This document shows, piece after piece, positions 19,991 through 27,273 of a stretch of 64,000 bases of DNA. A model generated the notes under the pieces. That model saw nothing but the letters and a program-made list of their open reading frames with translations. It did not search any database and was not told where the DNA came from. The position numbers were made by a program, and so were the translations under genes. The DNA is from Paenibacillus castaneae (lineage in GTDB: Bacteria > Bacillota > Bacilli > Paenibacillales > Paenibacillaceae). The stretch's first letter is position 1. Each line of letters starts with the position of its first letter. The stretch lies in NCBI RefSeq assembly GCF_002884445.1, contig NZ_KZ614144.1, positions 72,772-136,771 of the forward strand, in the 5' to 3' direction.

Positions 19991-20887
19991 TTATTCTTGA
20001 GCGCCAATCGGCCTATTTAATAATTTACCTGCCGAATGCGTGTTATTAATTAACACCATAAGCGTAGATAGCAATGCCGTATCTTTGGCAATTTGTTTCA
20101 TATCATGATTGTATGCAGCTGTTTGATCCACTACTTGATAACACATGCTATCCAACTCTTTTTTCGTTCTCACGATTAAAGAATTCGTTTTTTTAATTTC
20201 CTCAACTGTAGCTTTTAACATCTGTGTATGGGCCTTGATCTCTGTTGCTTTACTAAATGCTTCCTCCGCAGCCTTTTTATTTTTACTACGCGCAAATAAA
20301 CCGGCGCCTAAAAGGGCTGTTCCACCAATGGCCCAGCCCACTGGCCCTGCAAGCGCAAGAAAGGCTGAACCAGCTGTCATGCCTCCGCCACCAGCTACAA
20401 CTGCCCCTCCACCAATCCATGCTAATGCAGCGTTCGTTGCAGCCGCACCACTTAATGCAGAAATTGCTGTACCTGTCGAGGCTGTCCCGAAGGTCATGGC
20501 TACAGCCATTGCCGCCGTTGGACCAAATGCAGCTACTCCAGCACCAGCCGCTACACCTGCTGCTCCTAAACCGGTCGACGTTTTTGCCGTTTTATCGAAT
20601 TCAGCTTTAATTTGGAAGATTGCATTTTCAAACTTTTTAAATTCGATTTTAATTTTTTCAATCTTCACAACAATATCCTCAGGCTTGTTTTTCATGCTGT
20701 TCAAATAAGACCACGAATGATTAATTGTAGTTTTCAGATTCTCCTTAGTATTTTGAAGAGATTCGGATCCTATTACTACAGATTTCATAGCTAACTCGTG
20801 CATGTGATAAGCGTATTCATATTCGGCAATCGCTTCCTTCTTCAACTTTCCGTTAAACATGTTCATCATCTCCATCTTCATTTTCAT
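19991..20887 (-). CDS. Glycine-zipper membrane protein of WYL operon
   Basis: A 298-aa protein in three parts: an N-terminal helical/coiled-coil region (1-100), a very Ala/Gly-rich hydrophobic core of about 100 residues (GLGAAGVAAGAGVAAFGPTA; WIGGGAVVAGGGGMTAGSAF; GPVGWAIGGTALLGAGLFA) and a C-terminal coiled coil. The core resembles glycine-zipper segments that insert into membranes. It is sandwiched between the WYL and HNH genes with 1- and 11-base gaps, so it is probably the HNH protein's partner. The start is uncertain: ATG 20887, or ATG 20860 (residue 10), which lies 9 bases after GGAG. Confidence 0.7.
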   Translation of the reverse strand: MKMKMEMMNMFNGKLKKEAIAEYEYAYHMHELAMKSVVIGSESLQNTKENLKTTINHSWSYLNSMKNKPEDIVVKIEKIKIEFKKFENAIFQIKAEFDKTAKTSTGLGAAGVAAGAGVAAFGPTAAMAVAMTFGTASTGTAISALSGAAATNAALAWIGGGAVVAGGGGMTAGSAFLALAGPVGWAIGGTALLGAGLFARSKNKKAAEEAFSKATEIKAHTQMLKATVEEIKKTNSLIVRTKKELDSMCYQVVDQTAAYNHDMKQIAKDTALLSTLMVLINNTHSAGKLLNRPIGAQE

Positions 20888-20888
20888 T

Positions 20889-21842
20889 TCATAAATATCT
20901 ATTAAGCAATACAGCGGATCTTTTTCTCAGTTCTTCTCTAAATTCAATAGGTTCAAGTAATTCAATCTGTTCCCCTTGACTTAAAATCCACATTAAGCAG
21001 CCTTTACCGAATACTTCCGCCTTAATAACTGTCTCCTGTTCAGATTGTTCCGTGATTTGGGCAGTTGGAAATCGATCCATAATGGATTCAATTGAAGGAC
21101 CGCTGTACTTGAATTTCAATGTTAATAATTGTCCGCCATACATAAATTGGACACGTTTCTTCAGTTCCCCGTCTTCATAACGTTGATAGGAAAACTTCCT
21201 GCCTATTGATTTTAATGCTGCAATTCTGTCAATTCTGTAGAAAGCGGGAGTTTCATATTCGCTATTCTCAATTTTTGCAATTAAATAAAAATAAAACTCC
21301 GAGAATACAATAGCTAGAGGGTATACAGTACGCTCTCTGTCCCCTTTATCCATTTTCTTGTATGTAATCTTGATAATCTCCTTCTTCATAATGAACTGTC
21401 CCAAGTCCCAGATCATGCTCAGAAGAGGCTTTCCGTGCGTCACAGGCTGATAATGATATTTTTCGTTCAGAACAAGATCCTTGAATGCATGCTGCTCCGG
21501 CTTAGATACAATAGAACATACCGCTTCCAACACCCTGTCCAATTCCGCTTTGTTAAATGCCCTGCTTTCGAGAAGGATTTTTACCAGTGCAAAAACTTCA
21601 ACAGCTGAAATCATATTACTGCTATTGTTTTCAAGCAAGTAACCTTTTTGTCCATAGTCGTACACAACTGACTCGCCTATACAATAATCTGCGATGTATG
21701 CTCTGATTTCATCTAAATCCCTTTGAACGGTTTTCGGGGTCACTCCAAATTCGGTCGCCAATTGTTCTTTTTTCAATACAAAGCCTTTCCTGAGTCTGTC
21801 ATACAAGGAAAGAACGCGGCTTGCTTTTCTGTCATCCAGCAT
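20889..21842 (-). CDS. WYL-domain transcriptional regulator
   Basis: A 317-aa regulator. Residues 1-60 are a DeoR-type winged helix-turn-helix (QLATEFGVTPKTVQRDLDEI). Residues about 140-235 form a WYL domain, with VFSEFYFYLIAKIEN at the WYL position and basic ligand-contact residues in the FYRIDRI segment, followed by a WCX-like C-terminus. WYL proteins of the BrxR/CapW type repress or activate phage-defence operons in response to a nucleic-acid or nucleotide signal. It is the first gene of the operon; GAGGA precedes the ATG by 6 bases, and a perfect palindrome overlaps the promoter. Confidence 0.88.
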   Translation of the reverse strand: MLDDRKASRVLSLYDRLRKGFVLKKEQLATEFGVTPKTVQRDLDEIRAYIADYCIGESVVYDYGQKGYLLENNSSNMISAVEVFALVKILLESRAFNKAELDRVLEAVCSIVSKPEQHAFKDLVLNEKYHYQPVTHGKPLLSMIWDLGQFIMKKEIIKITYKKMDKGDRERTVYPLAIVFSEFYFYLIAKIENSEYETPAFYRIDRIAALKSIGRKFSYQRYEDGELKKRVQFMYGGQLLTLKFKYSGPSIESIMDRFPTAQITEQSEQETVIKAEVFGKGCLMWILSQGEQIELLEPIEFREELRKRSAVLLNRYL

Positions 21843-21872
21843 GATAAGTCCTCGCTACCTTTAATTGTAATA

Positions 21873-21885
21873 GGTATATTATACC
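21873..21885 (-). promoter_or_regulatory. Palindromic operator over WYL-operon -10
   Basis: GGTATATTATACC is a perfect 13-base palindrome. On the minus strand it contains TATAAT, 31 bases before the WYL start, so a dimer bound here would block the promoter. Binding by the WYL protein is inferred. Confidence 0.5.
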
Positions 21886-21980
21886 ATGACTAAAGACGTG
21901 TGATTAGATTAATTCCCTGAACCACTCTCCTAAAGTCCCGATATAAAATATGTAAATAAACAGCCTTACACTCGATTCCC

Positions 21981-22316
21981 TTATCCAAGAAGCATACTTC
22001 CTAACTTTTCGACCCGCCGCTTTATGGATAATAAAAGCATATCAGCCGCAATGGACATATCCTGTACATGTGGAAAAATGTGCAATTTTGTGCTTGCATA
22101 TTCCGGCTTGGATGCATGATCAAACCAAAAAGCCCTCTCGACGATTCCCTTGAAAGAAAACCCGCAAGAAGGCTGGGATAACAGCTGAAATGGAGAATGA
22201 TCAACCTGATTATCTTTTGTTGCTTTTCTTATTATTTCAGAAAGAAGAACCTCCTTGTGATCGATGAGATCGGGTACCGTAAGATGGAGGACGCAGCCGT
22301 CCATTACTTCTTCCAA
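21981..22316 (-). CDS. Doubtful 111-aa open frame
   Basis: A 111-aa frame (TTG 22316, or ATG 22304) that reads VLHLTVPDLIDHKEVLLSE near the start and DMLLLSIKRRVEKLG near the end. I recognise no family and see no good ribosome site. It directly follows a decayed transposase fragment and could be a remnant rather than an expressed gene. Confidence 0.3.
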   Translation of the reverse strand: MEEVMDGCVLHLTVPDLIDHKEVLLSEIIRKATKDNQVDHSPFQLLSQPSCGFSFKGIVERAFWFDHASKPEYASTKLHIFPHVQDMSIAADMLLLSIKRRVEKLGSMLLG

Positions 22317-22319
22317 ATC

Positions 22320-22600
22320 ATCTTAGCAAACTAAGTCTTACGCCGCTTCTAGCCATCTCTTTGTGGATGTAGTCCGTATTCACGATTGCTTGCTGCGCGA
22401 GACTTGAGCAGATTTAGTAAAGAGATGCTGGCGTAAGTCGCCATCCGTCAGCTCTGTTTCTAACGGCCAGGAGAAACAAAGTTCTTCTGCTCGCTGCATG
22501 ATTGCGATACGGTGTTTCGCGAGCAGGTGCAACTGAGGGCAAAGATACGTTTGCTGATTTCCTGGCTATGTAGCCACTGGATTTCACGATATTGGGTCAT
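22320..22600 (-). pseudogene. IS21-family istA transposase fragment
   Basis: From ATG 22600 the minus strand reads MTQYREIQWLHSQ, then CSRNTVSQ. After a frameshift it reads QRAEELCFSWPLETELTDGD, and after another DYIHKEMARSGVRLSLL. These match, in order, the N-terminal HTH and following region of IS21-type IstA as I recall it. The catalytic DDE part and istB are missing. It is a degraded N-terminal fragment about 420 bases from the island's right end. Confidence 0.72.
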
Positions 22601-23011
22601 AGTAGCTCCTCAACGCCGGAGACGTGGCTCCCACTTAGCGGAACGATGGCCCGATTTACTCCTTAATATTCAGATTGTTGCTTCTCTGATCCCTACTTAA
22701 CAAAAGAACCTGATTTCATCATACGACTTATTCGTCTGCAATGTATGCTAGAACGAGGCTTATCTCCCCCTCCCGTTCTCACCTAGCGATGGGATTGAAA
22801 AATGGAAATCACCACAAGAGGCGGTCACGCTCTCTACTTAATTTCCCACGTAAATAAGCTATTGTAAGTACTTACTTTATGTATCGTGACAACAGCGTGA
22901 CAGCAGATGATATGCCCGAAAAACAAGAAGTCCATTCCCACATGTCGGCTCGACCGCGTCAGGGAAAGGCTCGAAGCATTTTTGAATTCCACAAAACAAT
23001 TTACATAAATT
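22601..23011. other. Remnant region before attR
   Basis: About 410 bases without a credible gene. The last 150 include GTGACAACAGCGTGACAGCAG, a sequence style common near attachment sites of Gram-positive elements. No integrase core residues could be read in any frame. Confidence 0.4.
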
Positions 23012-23025
23012 ACGGTTTCCTAAAC
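23012..23025 (+). repeat. attR core (14 bp)
   Basis: An exact copy of the attL core ACGGTTTCCTAAAC at 11753-11766. Here it continues into a proper tRNA 3' half. Confidence 0.85.
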
Positions 23026-23061
23026 CGCAGGTCGGAGGTTCAATTCCTCTCGAGGCCGCCA
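23012..23061 (+). pseudogene. tRNA-Arg(CCU), 3' half (split gene)
   Basis: Anticodon arm, variable loop AGGTC, T-arm GGAGG-TTCAATT-CCTCT, acceptor CGAGGCC, G and CCA. The bases upstream (ACATAAATT) do not form a D-arm. The acceptor pairs perfectly with GGCCTCG at 11727. Confidence 0.88.
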
Positions 23062-23097
23062 CTAAATGACACTAATAAATCATGAATTTTTAAAAGC

Positions 23098-23139
23098 AAA
23101 AGCCAGTGCCGGATAATATCCGCACTGGCTTTATTTTTT
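23098..23139. terminator. Terminator after tRNA-Arg / deoD
   Basis: AAAGCCAGTGC ... GCACTGGCTTT stem with T-rich tail; probably the original tRNA terminator, also facing deoD. Confidence 0.82.
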
Positions 23140-23168
23140 GCCGTATAAGCTTTACTTCATGGAACGGT

Positions 23169-23873
23169 CTATTTAGCGACGGCTTCTAATGCGACTTCGA
23201 TCATATCATGGAATGTGGTTTGTCTCTCTTGCGCAGAAGTTTGTTCACCGGTAAGAATATGGTCACTAACCGTGAGCAGGCTTAAGCCTTTAACTCTGAA
23301 TTTGTTAGTTAAATAATAAAGTGCTGCTGTTTCCATCTCTACTGCTAGTACACCATGCTGTCCAAGCTTGGTGAATTCATCGTTATCGTCAGTATAAAAA
23401 ATATCAGAAGATAGGACATTTCCTACAACCAGATTAAGTCCCTTTGTTGTTCCAATGTCATGCGCTTTTTTGATGAGATTAAAGTCTCCGATCTGCGGGA
23501 AGTCGTAACCAGGGAACTGGTTGCGAATAATAGCAGAATTCGTAGCCGCTGCTTGTGCAATAATGACATCGCGGATCTTCACGTCATGTTGGATCGCACC
23601 GCATGTTCCAATGCGAACCAAATTTTTGGCGCCATAATCTTTAATTAATTCATGAATATAAATCGAAGCAGAAGGCATGCCCATTCCTGTGCCTTGAATC
23701 GATACGCGGTTTCCTTTGTACGTTCCAGTGAAACCGAGCATACCACGAACATTATTGTAACAAACAGCACCTTCTAGGAAGGTCTCGGCAATATATTTTG
23801 CACGTAATGGATCACCAGGCAACAAAACTGATTCTGCAATTTCTCCAACTTGCGCTTCGATATGAAAACTCAT
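23169..23873 (-). CDS. deoD: Purine-nucleoside phosphorylase, DeoD type
   Basis: A 234-aa hexameric-type phosphorylase that splits purine (deoxy)nucleosides into base and (deoxy)ribose-1-phosphate. Motifs: phosphate-binding [35 protein letters not shown] and the purine-site [11 protein letters not shown], with the catalytic Asp in TVSDHIL. Start ATG 23873 lies nine bases after GGAGGA; the longer frame to 23924 is not needed. Its product feeds DeoB, encoded beyond the regulator. The palindrome at 23976-23991 is 100 bases upstream. Confidence 0.95.
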   Translation of the reverse strand: MSFHIEAQVGEIAESVLLPGDPLRAKYIAETFLEGAVCYNNVRGMLGFTGTYKGNRVSIQGTGMGMPSASIYIHELIKDYGAKNLVRIGTCGAIQHDVKIRDVIIAQAAATNSAIIRNQFPGYDFPQIGDFNLIKKAHDIGTTKGLNLVVGNVLSSDIFYTDDNDEFTKLGQHGVLAVEMETAALYYLTNKFRVKGLSLLTVSDHILTGEQTSAQERQTTFHDMIEVALEAVAK

Positions 23874-23975
23874 GTCAATGTCCTCCGATAGTTGTATAGT
23901 TTTCCACACATATGATTTCCCCATTAGAATATCACGTTATAAATTTCCATGATGTTAATGAGATAACCCGATTTG

Positions 23976-23991
23976 TGTGAACTAGTTCACA
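23976..23991. promoter_or_regulatory. Crp/Fnr-type operator upstream of deoD
   Basis: TGTGAACTAGTTCACA is a perfect 16-base palindrome with the canonical TGTGA-N6-TCACA form. It lies between deoD and the 3' end of the adjacent Crp/Fnr-family gene. Autogenous or deo regulation is inferred. Confidence 0.7.
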
Positions 23992-24057
23992 AAATAACCG
24001 TTAGCGTGGTTACGGAAGTATAGCGCTGCCATTTGATATATTGGGTGCACAACAAAT

Positions 24058-24774
24058 TTAACTATGATACCACTTGCGAAGCGTTGGGAATTCTTCGGTT
24101 TCATTGCAAATCACTTCTAACAATTTCATATCAAGGAGGTAAAAATATTTTCCGCGAATATCGATCAGTCCTTCATTCTGAAAATCACCAAGTGTTTTGG
24201 AGATCGATTCTCTAGTGACTCCAAGCATGTTGGCGAGTAGGGATTGATTAATTTTAATTTCGATTTTGTAACCGTTATCAGAAGATGTTCCAAAGTTATA
24301 GTAGAGATCCATTAGAAGATTAGCGACTTTGCCTCTAACGTCATAGAAGGTTAAATAACGAATCATACGATTAAGCATACGGGTTCGATCAACGAGTATT
24401 TTGTAAGCTTTTCTTAACACCGATGGATGTTTATCAATAATGTTCAGGAAGTCTTGCTTAGACAAAATCCAAACGGATACGTTCTCGAGCGCCTCAATGG
24501 AAGAAATCCGATGTTTATCGCTGGATAAGGCTTCTACTTCTCCTAAGATATCGCCGGCGGTCGTAATACTAAGGACGACTTCTTTTCCTTCATACATGCG
24601 ATAAACCTTAACCATGCCTGAACGCAGGAGAAAAACCTCATCACTCAAATCATTCTCAAACATGAAAATATGATTCTTTTTGAAATGGCGTTCCTTGAGT
24701 AAAGGGGTTATATGTTGAAGTTCATCCTCAGGAATATCGGAGAAGATTGAGATGTCGGAGATTTTGTTAATCAT
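24058..24774 (-). CDS. Crp/Fnr-family transcriptional regulator
   Basis: A 238-aa regulator with an N-terminal cyclic-nucleotide-binding-like beta barrel (about 10-120), a dimer helix and a Crp-type helix-turn-helix (QSLLANMLGVTRESISKTLG at about 180-200). Only one cysteine is present, near the C-terminus, so an FNR-like iron-sulphur cluster can be excluded. The barrel lacks a clear cAMP-binding PxGE..RxA motif (TTAGDILGEVEALSSDKHR), so the ligand is unknown. Start ATG 24774 follows AAAGGAAG. Position between deoD and deoB suggests control of nucleoside use. Confidence 0.85.
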   Translation of the reverse strand: MINKISDISIFSDIPEDELQHITPLLKERHFKKNHIFMFENDLSDEVFLLRSGMVKVYRMYEGKEVVLSITTAGDILGEVEALSSDKHRISSIEALENVSVWILSKQDFLNIIDKHPSVLRKAYKILVDRTRMLNRMIRYLTFYDVRGKVANLLMDLYYNFGTSSDNGYKIEIKINQSLLANMLGVTRESISKTLGDFQNEGLIDIRGKYFYLLDMKLLEVICNETEEFPTLRKWYHS

Positions 24775-24914
24775 GAGCACGCTTCCTTTCACATTTCAAT
24801 AGCTAAGCATCCTTTAGTTATAGGATGGTGAAGTAACTAGAGGATTATTCTAACATGATTTGAGGGGAATTTAGCAAAGCTGTGTGACAATTTATTTAGA
24901 ATCGAGGAAGCGGG

Positions 24915-26099
24915 ATGAAATACGATCGTATTAGCGTGATTGTATTAGATAGTGTTGGCATCGGTGCATTACCGGACGCCCACGTCTATGGAGATGTAGG
25001 CAGTCATACTTTGGGCCATATATGCGAGCAAGTACCGACCATGAAATTACCCCATCTTGCTGCTCTGGGTCTTGGCTGCATTGCACCGCTTGAAACGATC
25101 CCAGCAGTAGACAAGCCTCTAGCTTGTTATGGCAAGATGGGAGAGGTTTCAGTAGGGAAGGATACAATGACGGGCCATTGGGAGCTGATGGGATTAAAGG
25201 TAGAAGTGCCTTTTCAAGTATATCCGGGTGGATTCCCTGCGGAATTGATTGAGAGATTCGAGGAAATGACAGGCCGTAAGGTGATTGGGAACAAGGCTTC
25301 CTCGGGAACAGACATACTGGAACAGTACGGAGAAGAGCAGCTCCGAACGGGGGCGTGGATTGTTTATACTTCGGCTGACAGCGTATTCCAAATCGCAGCA
25401 CACGAGGCTGTAATTCCGTTAGAAGAGCTGTATCGTGCATGTGAAATAGCACGTGAGTTAACCTTGAACGATCCCTATGTAGTTGGACGTATCATCGCGA
25501 GACCTTACGTCGGTGAGCCAGGCAATTACAAACGTACGCCAAATCGACATGACTATGCGCTTGAACCTTTTGGAGAAACGGTGCTTGATCATCTCAAGCA
25601 TGATGGTTACGCTGTCATCTCCGTTGGGAAAATAAATGATATTTTCACTGGACATGGCATTAATGAATCCTATCCAACAAAGAGCAATTTAGATGGTATT
25701 GAGACAACCCTTAAACTGCTGAAGCGTTCGTTTAAAGGAATGTTATTTACGAACCTTGTAGATTTTGACTCGTTATACGGTCATCGTCGTGACCCGGAAG
25801 GGTATGCTGCATGTCTGGAAGAGTTCGATCACTATTTACCTGAACTCATGAAGCATACAGGGGAGAGGGACTTACTCATTATTACGGCTGATCATGGCAA
25901 TGACCCGACCTGGCCGGGAACCGACCATACTCGGGAATACGTTCCGATCTTGATTTATAACCCTCTTCTTGCGAAAGAAACGGTTTCTATCGGTACAAGA
26001 AATACATTTGCTGATTTAGCTGCTACTATTGCAGACAATTTCCAAGTTACTGAACCTCATATCGGCACTAGCTTCTTAGCGTTGTTAGAGAGGAAGTAG
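24915..26099 (+). CDS. deoB: Phosphopentomutase
   Basis: A 394-aa alkaline-phosphatase-superfamily mutase that interconverts (deoxy)ribose-1- and -5-phosphate. It has the DeoB start VLDSVGIGALPDA (metal Asp), the active-site Thr region KDTMTGHWE, and the metal ligands DFDSLYGHRRDP, TADHGNDPTWPGTDHTRE. Length is standard. GAGGAAGCGG stands 7 bases before the ATG. A TGTGA half-site at 24883 lies upstream. It starts a rightward group with the nucleoside importer. Confidence 0.96.
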   Translation: MKYDRISVIVLDSVGIGALPDAHVYGDVGSHTLGHICEQVPTMKLPHLAALGLGCIAPLETIPAVDKPLACYGKMGEVSVGKDTMTGHWELMGLKVEVPFQVYPGGFPAELIERFEEMTGRKVIGNKASSGTDILEQYGEEQLRTGAWIVYTSADSVFQIAAHEAVIPLEELYRACEIARELTLNDPYVVGRIIARPYVGEPGNYKRTPNRHDYALEPFGETVLDHLKHDGYAVISVGKINDIFTGHGINESYPTKSNLDGIETTLKLLKRSFKGMLFTNLVDFDSLYGHRRDPEGYAACLEEFDHYLPELMKHTGERDLLIITADHGNDPTWPGTDHTREYVPILIYNPLLAKETVSIGTRNTFADLAATIADNFQVTEPHIGTSFLALLERK

Positions 26100-26155
26100 C
26101 AGGTTGAACAAGCAAGGCACACTATTAAGCAAGCACATTCTGGGAGGTATTCACG

Positions 26156-27211
26156 ATGAAAAGATGGATGAAAGCAGTATTTCCTTTATTACTCATATGT
26201 ACAATCGCTCTAACTGCATGTGGGCAATCCGGCAGCAATAAAAGCGAGCCGGATCAAGGCAACAATGCCAACGAAGCTGCGGGTAATGCCAATAAACTTA
26301 AGAAGCTTAGAGTCGGTATGGTAACTGACCTTGGAAGCGTTAATGATAAATCTTTTAACCAAAGCGCATGGGAAGCCTTGCAGCAATTGAAAAAAGATTA
26401 TGGTTTTGATGTGAAATATTTAGAACCGAAAACAGACGCGGACGTTGAGCCGAACCTTAATCAATTCGTTAAAGCTAACTATGATTTAACGTGGGCAACT
26501 GCTTTTACATTAGCAGATGCGGTAACACAGCTGTCCAAAGAAAATCCGAATTCAATGTTTGGGATTGTAGATTCCGATCTCGTATTGCCGAATGTGGCAG
26601 CGGTTTCTTTTAAGGAGCAAGAAGGCGCATATCTAGTAGGCGTGATCGCAGGTTTAACGACCAAAACAAACAAAATTGGCTTTATTGGCGGTATGGATAT
26701 TCCCGTTATTAAACGATTTGAGGCTGGATTCCGTGCAGGCATTACAGCTGTAAACCCAGATGCGAAATTGATTGTTAACTACACAGGGCTATTCAACCGT
26801 GTAGACATGGGTAAATCTGCAGCTTCTACAATGTATAACGACGGGGCAGATATCATTTTCCACGCAGCAGGCTTAACTGGTAATGGCGTGTTTAATGAAG
26901 CTAAAGAGCGCAATAGCAAAGGAGGAAAAGTATGGGTGATTGGAGTCGATAAGGACCAATCCTTGACCTTTGGCGACGATGTGACATTAACCTCCATGAT
27001 CAAAAAAGTGGATGAAGCGGTATATCAAATTTCCAAAAGCTTAGCTGAAGGCCAATTCCCAGCTGGTAAAGTGACATTAATGGGTCTGAAAGAAAAAGGC
27101 GTTGATATTGCACCAACTTCGAATAAGAATGTCGCGCCAGAAGTACTTGCCAAAGTAGAAGAATATCGTGAAAAAATTATTAAAGGTGATATTGTCGTAC
27201 CAGAGAAATAA
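26156..27211 (+). CDS. BMP-family nucleoside-binding lipoprotein
   Basis: A 351-aa substrate-binding lipoprotein of the BmpA/PnrA/Med family (Bacillus NupN/YufN-like). The signal ends in a lipobox LTAC (Cys22). The mature domain has VGMVTDLGSVNDKSFNQSAW, the binding-site start typical of this family, then GFIGGMDIPVI and a long GVDKDQ segment. It captures nucleosides outside the cell and passes them to the following ABC ATPase and two permeases. GGGAGGTATTCACG precedes the ATG. 57 bases after deoB, so import and breakdown are co-transcribed. Confidence 0.93.
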   Translation: MKRWMKAVFPLLLICTIALTACGQSGSNKSEPDQGNNANEAAGNANKLKKLRVGMVTDLGSVNDKSFNQSAWEALQQLKKDYGFDVKYLEPKTDADVEPNLNQFVKANYDLTWATAFTLADAVTQLSKENPNSMFGIVDSDLVLPNVAAVSFKEQEGAYLVGVIAGLTTKTNKIGFIGGMDIPVIKRFEAGFRAGITAVNPDAKLIVNYTGLFNRVDMGKSAASTMYNDGADIIFHAAGLTGNGVFNEAKERNSKGGKVWVIGVDKDQSLTFGDDVTLTSMIKKVDEAVYQISKSLAEGQFPAGKVTLMGLKEKGVDIAPTSNKNVAPEVLAKVEEYREKIIKGDIVVPEK

Positions 27212-27273
27212 AGGCAATTTCGTCCCCTGTCATTTGAATATGACGGGGGATAGGAATTTAAGGAGGGGTCCGT

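Larger units (their letters stand above)
11753..23025. mobile_element. 11.3-kb genomic island in tRNA-Arg(CCU)
   Basis: The island is bounded by a 14-bp direct repeat lying inside two halves of one tRNA-Arg(CCU) gene. The interior is visibly more AT-rich than the flanking housekeeping genes. It holds genes absent from the usual guaB-deoB backbone: orphan nuclease-like genes, a WYL operon, an Xis-like fragment and an IS21 remnant. No integrase or relaxase is recognisable, so it appears immobile now or mobilised in trans. Boundaries are direct observation; the mode of entry is inference. Confidence 0.85.

Noticed and set aside
22879..23085. 68-aa open frame crossing attR, considered as an integrase tail
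   Set aside because: It runs through the tRNA 3' half and shows no tyrosine-recombinase residues in any frame.
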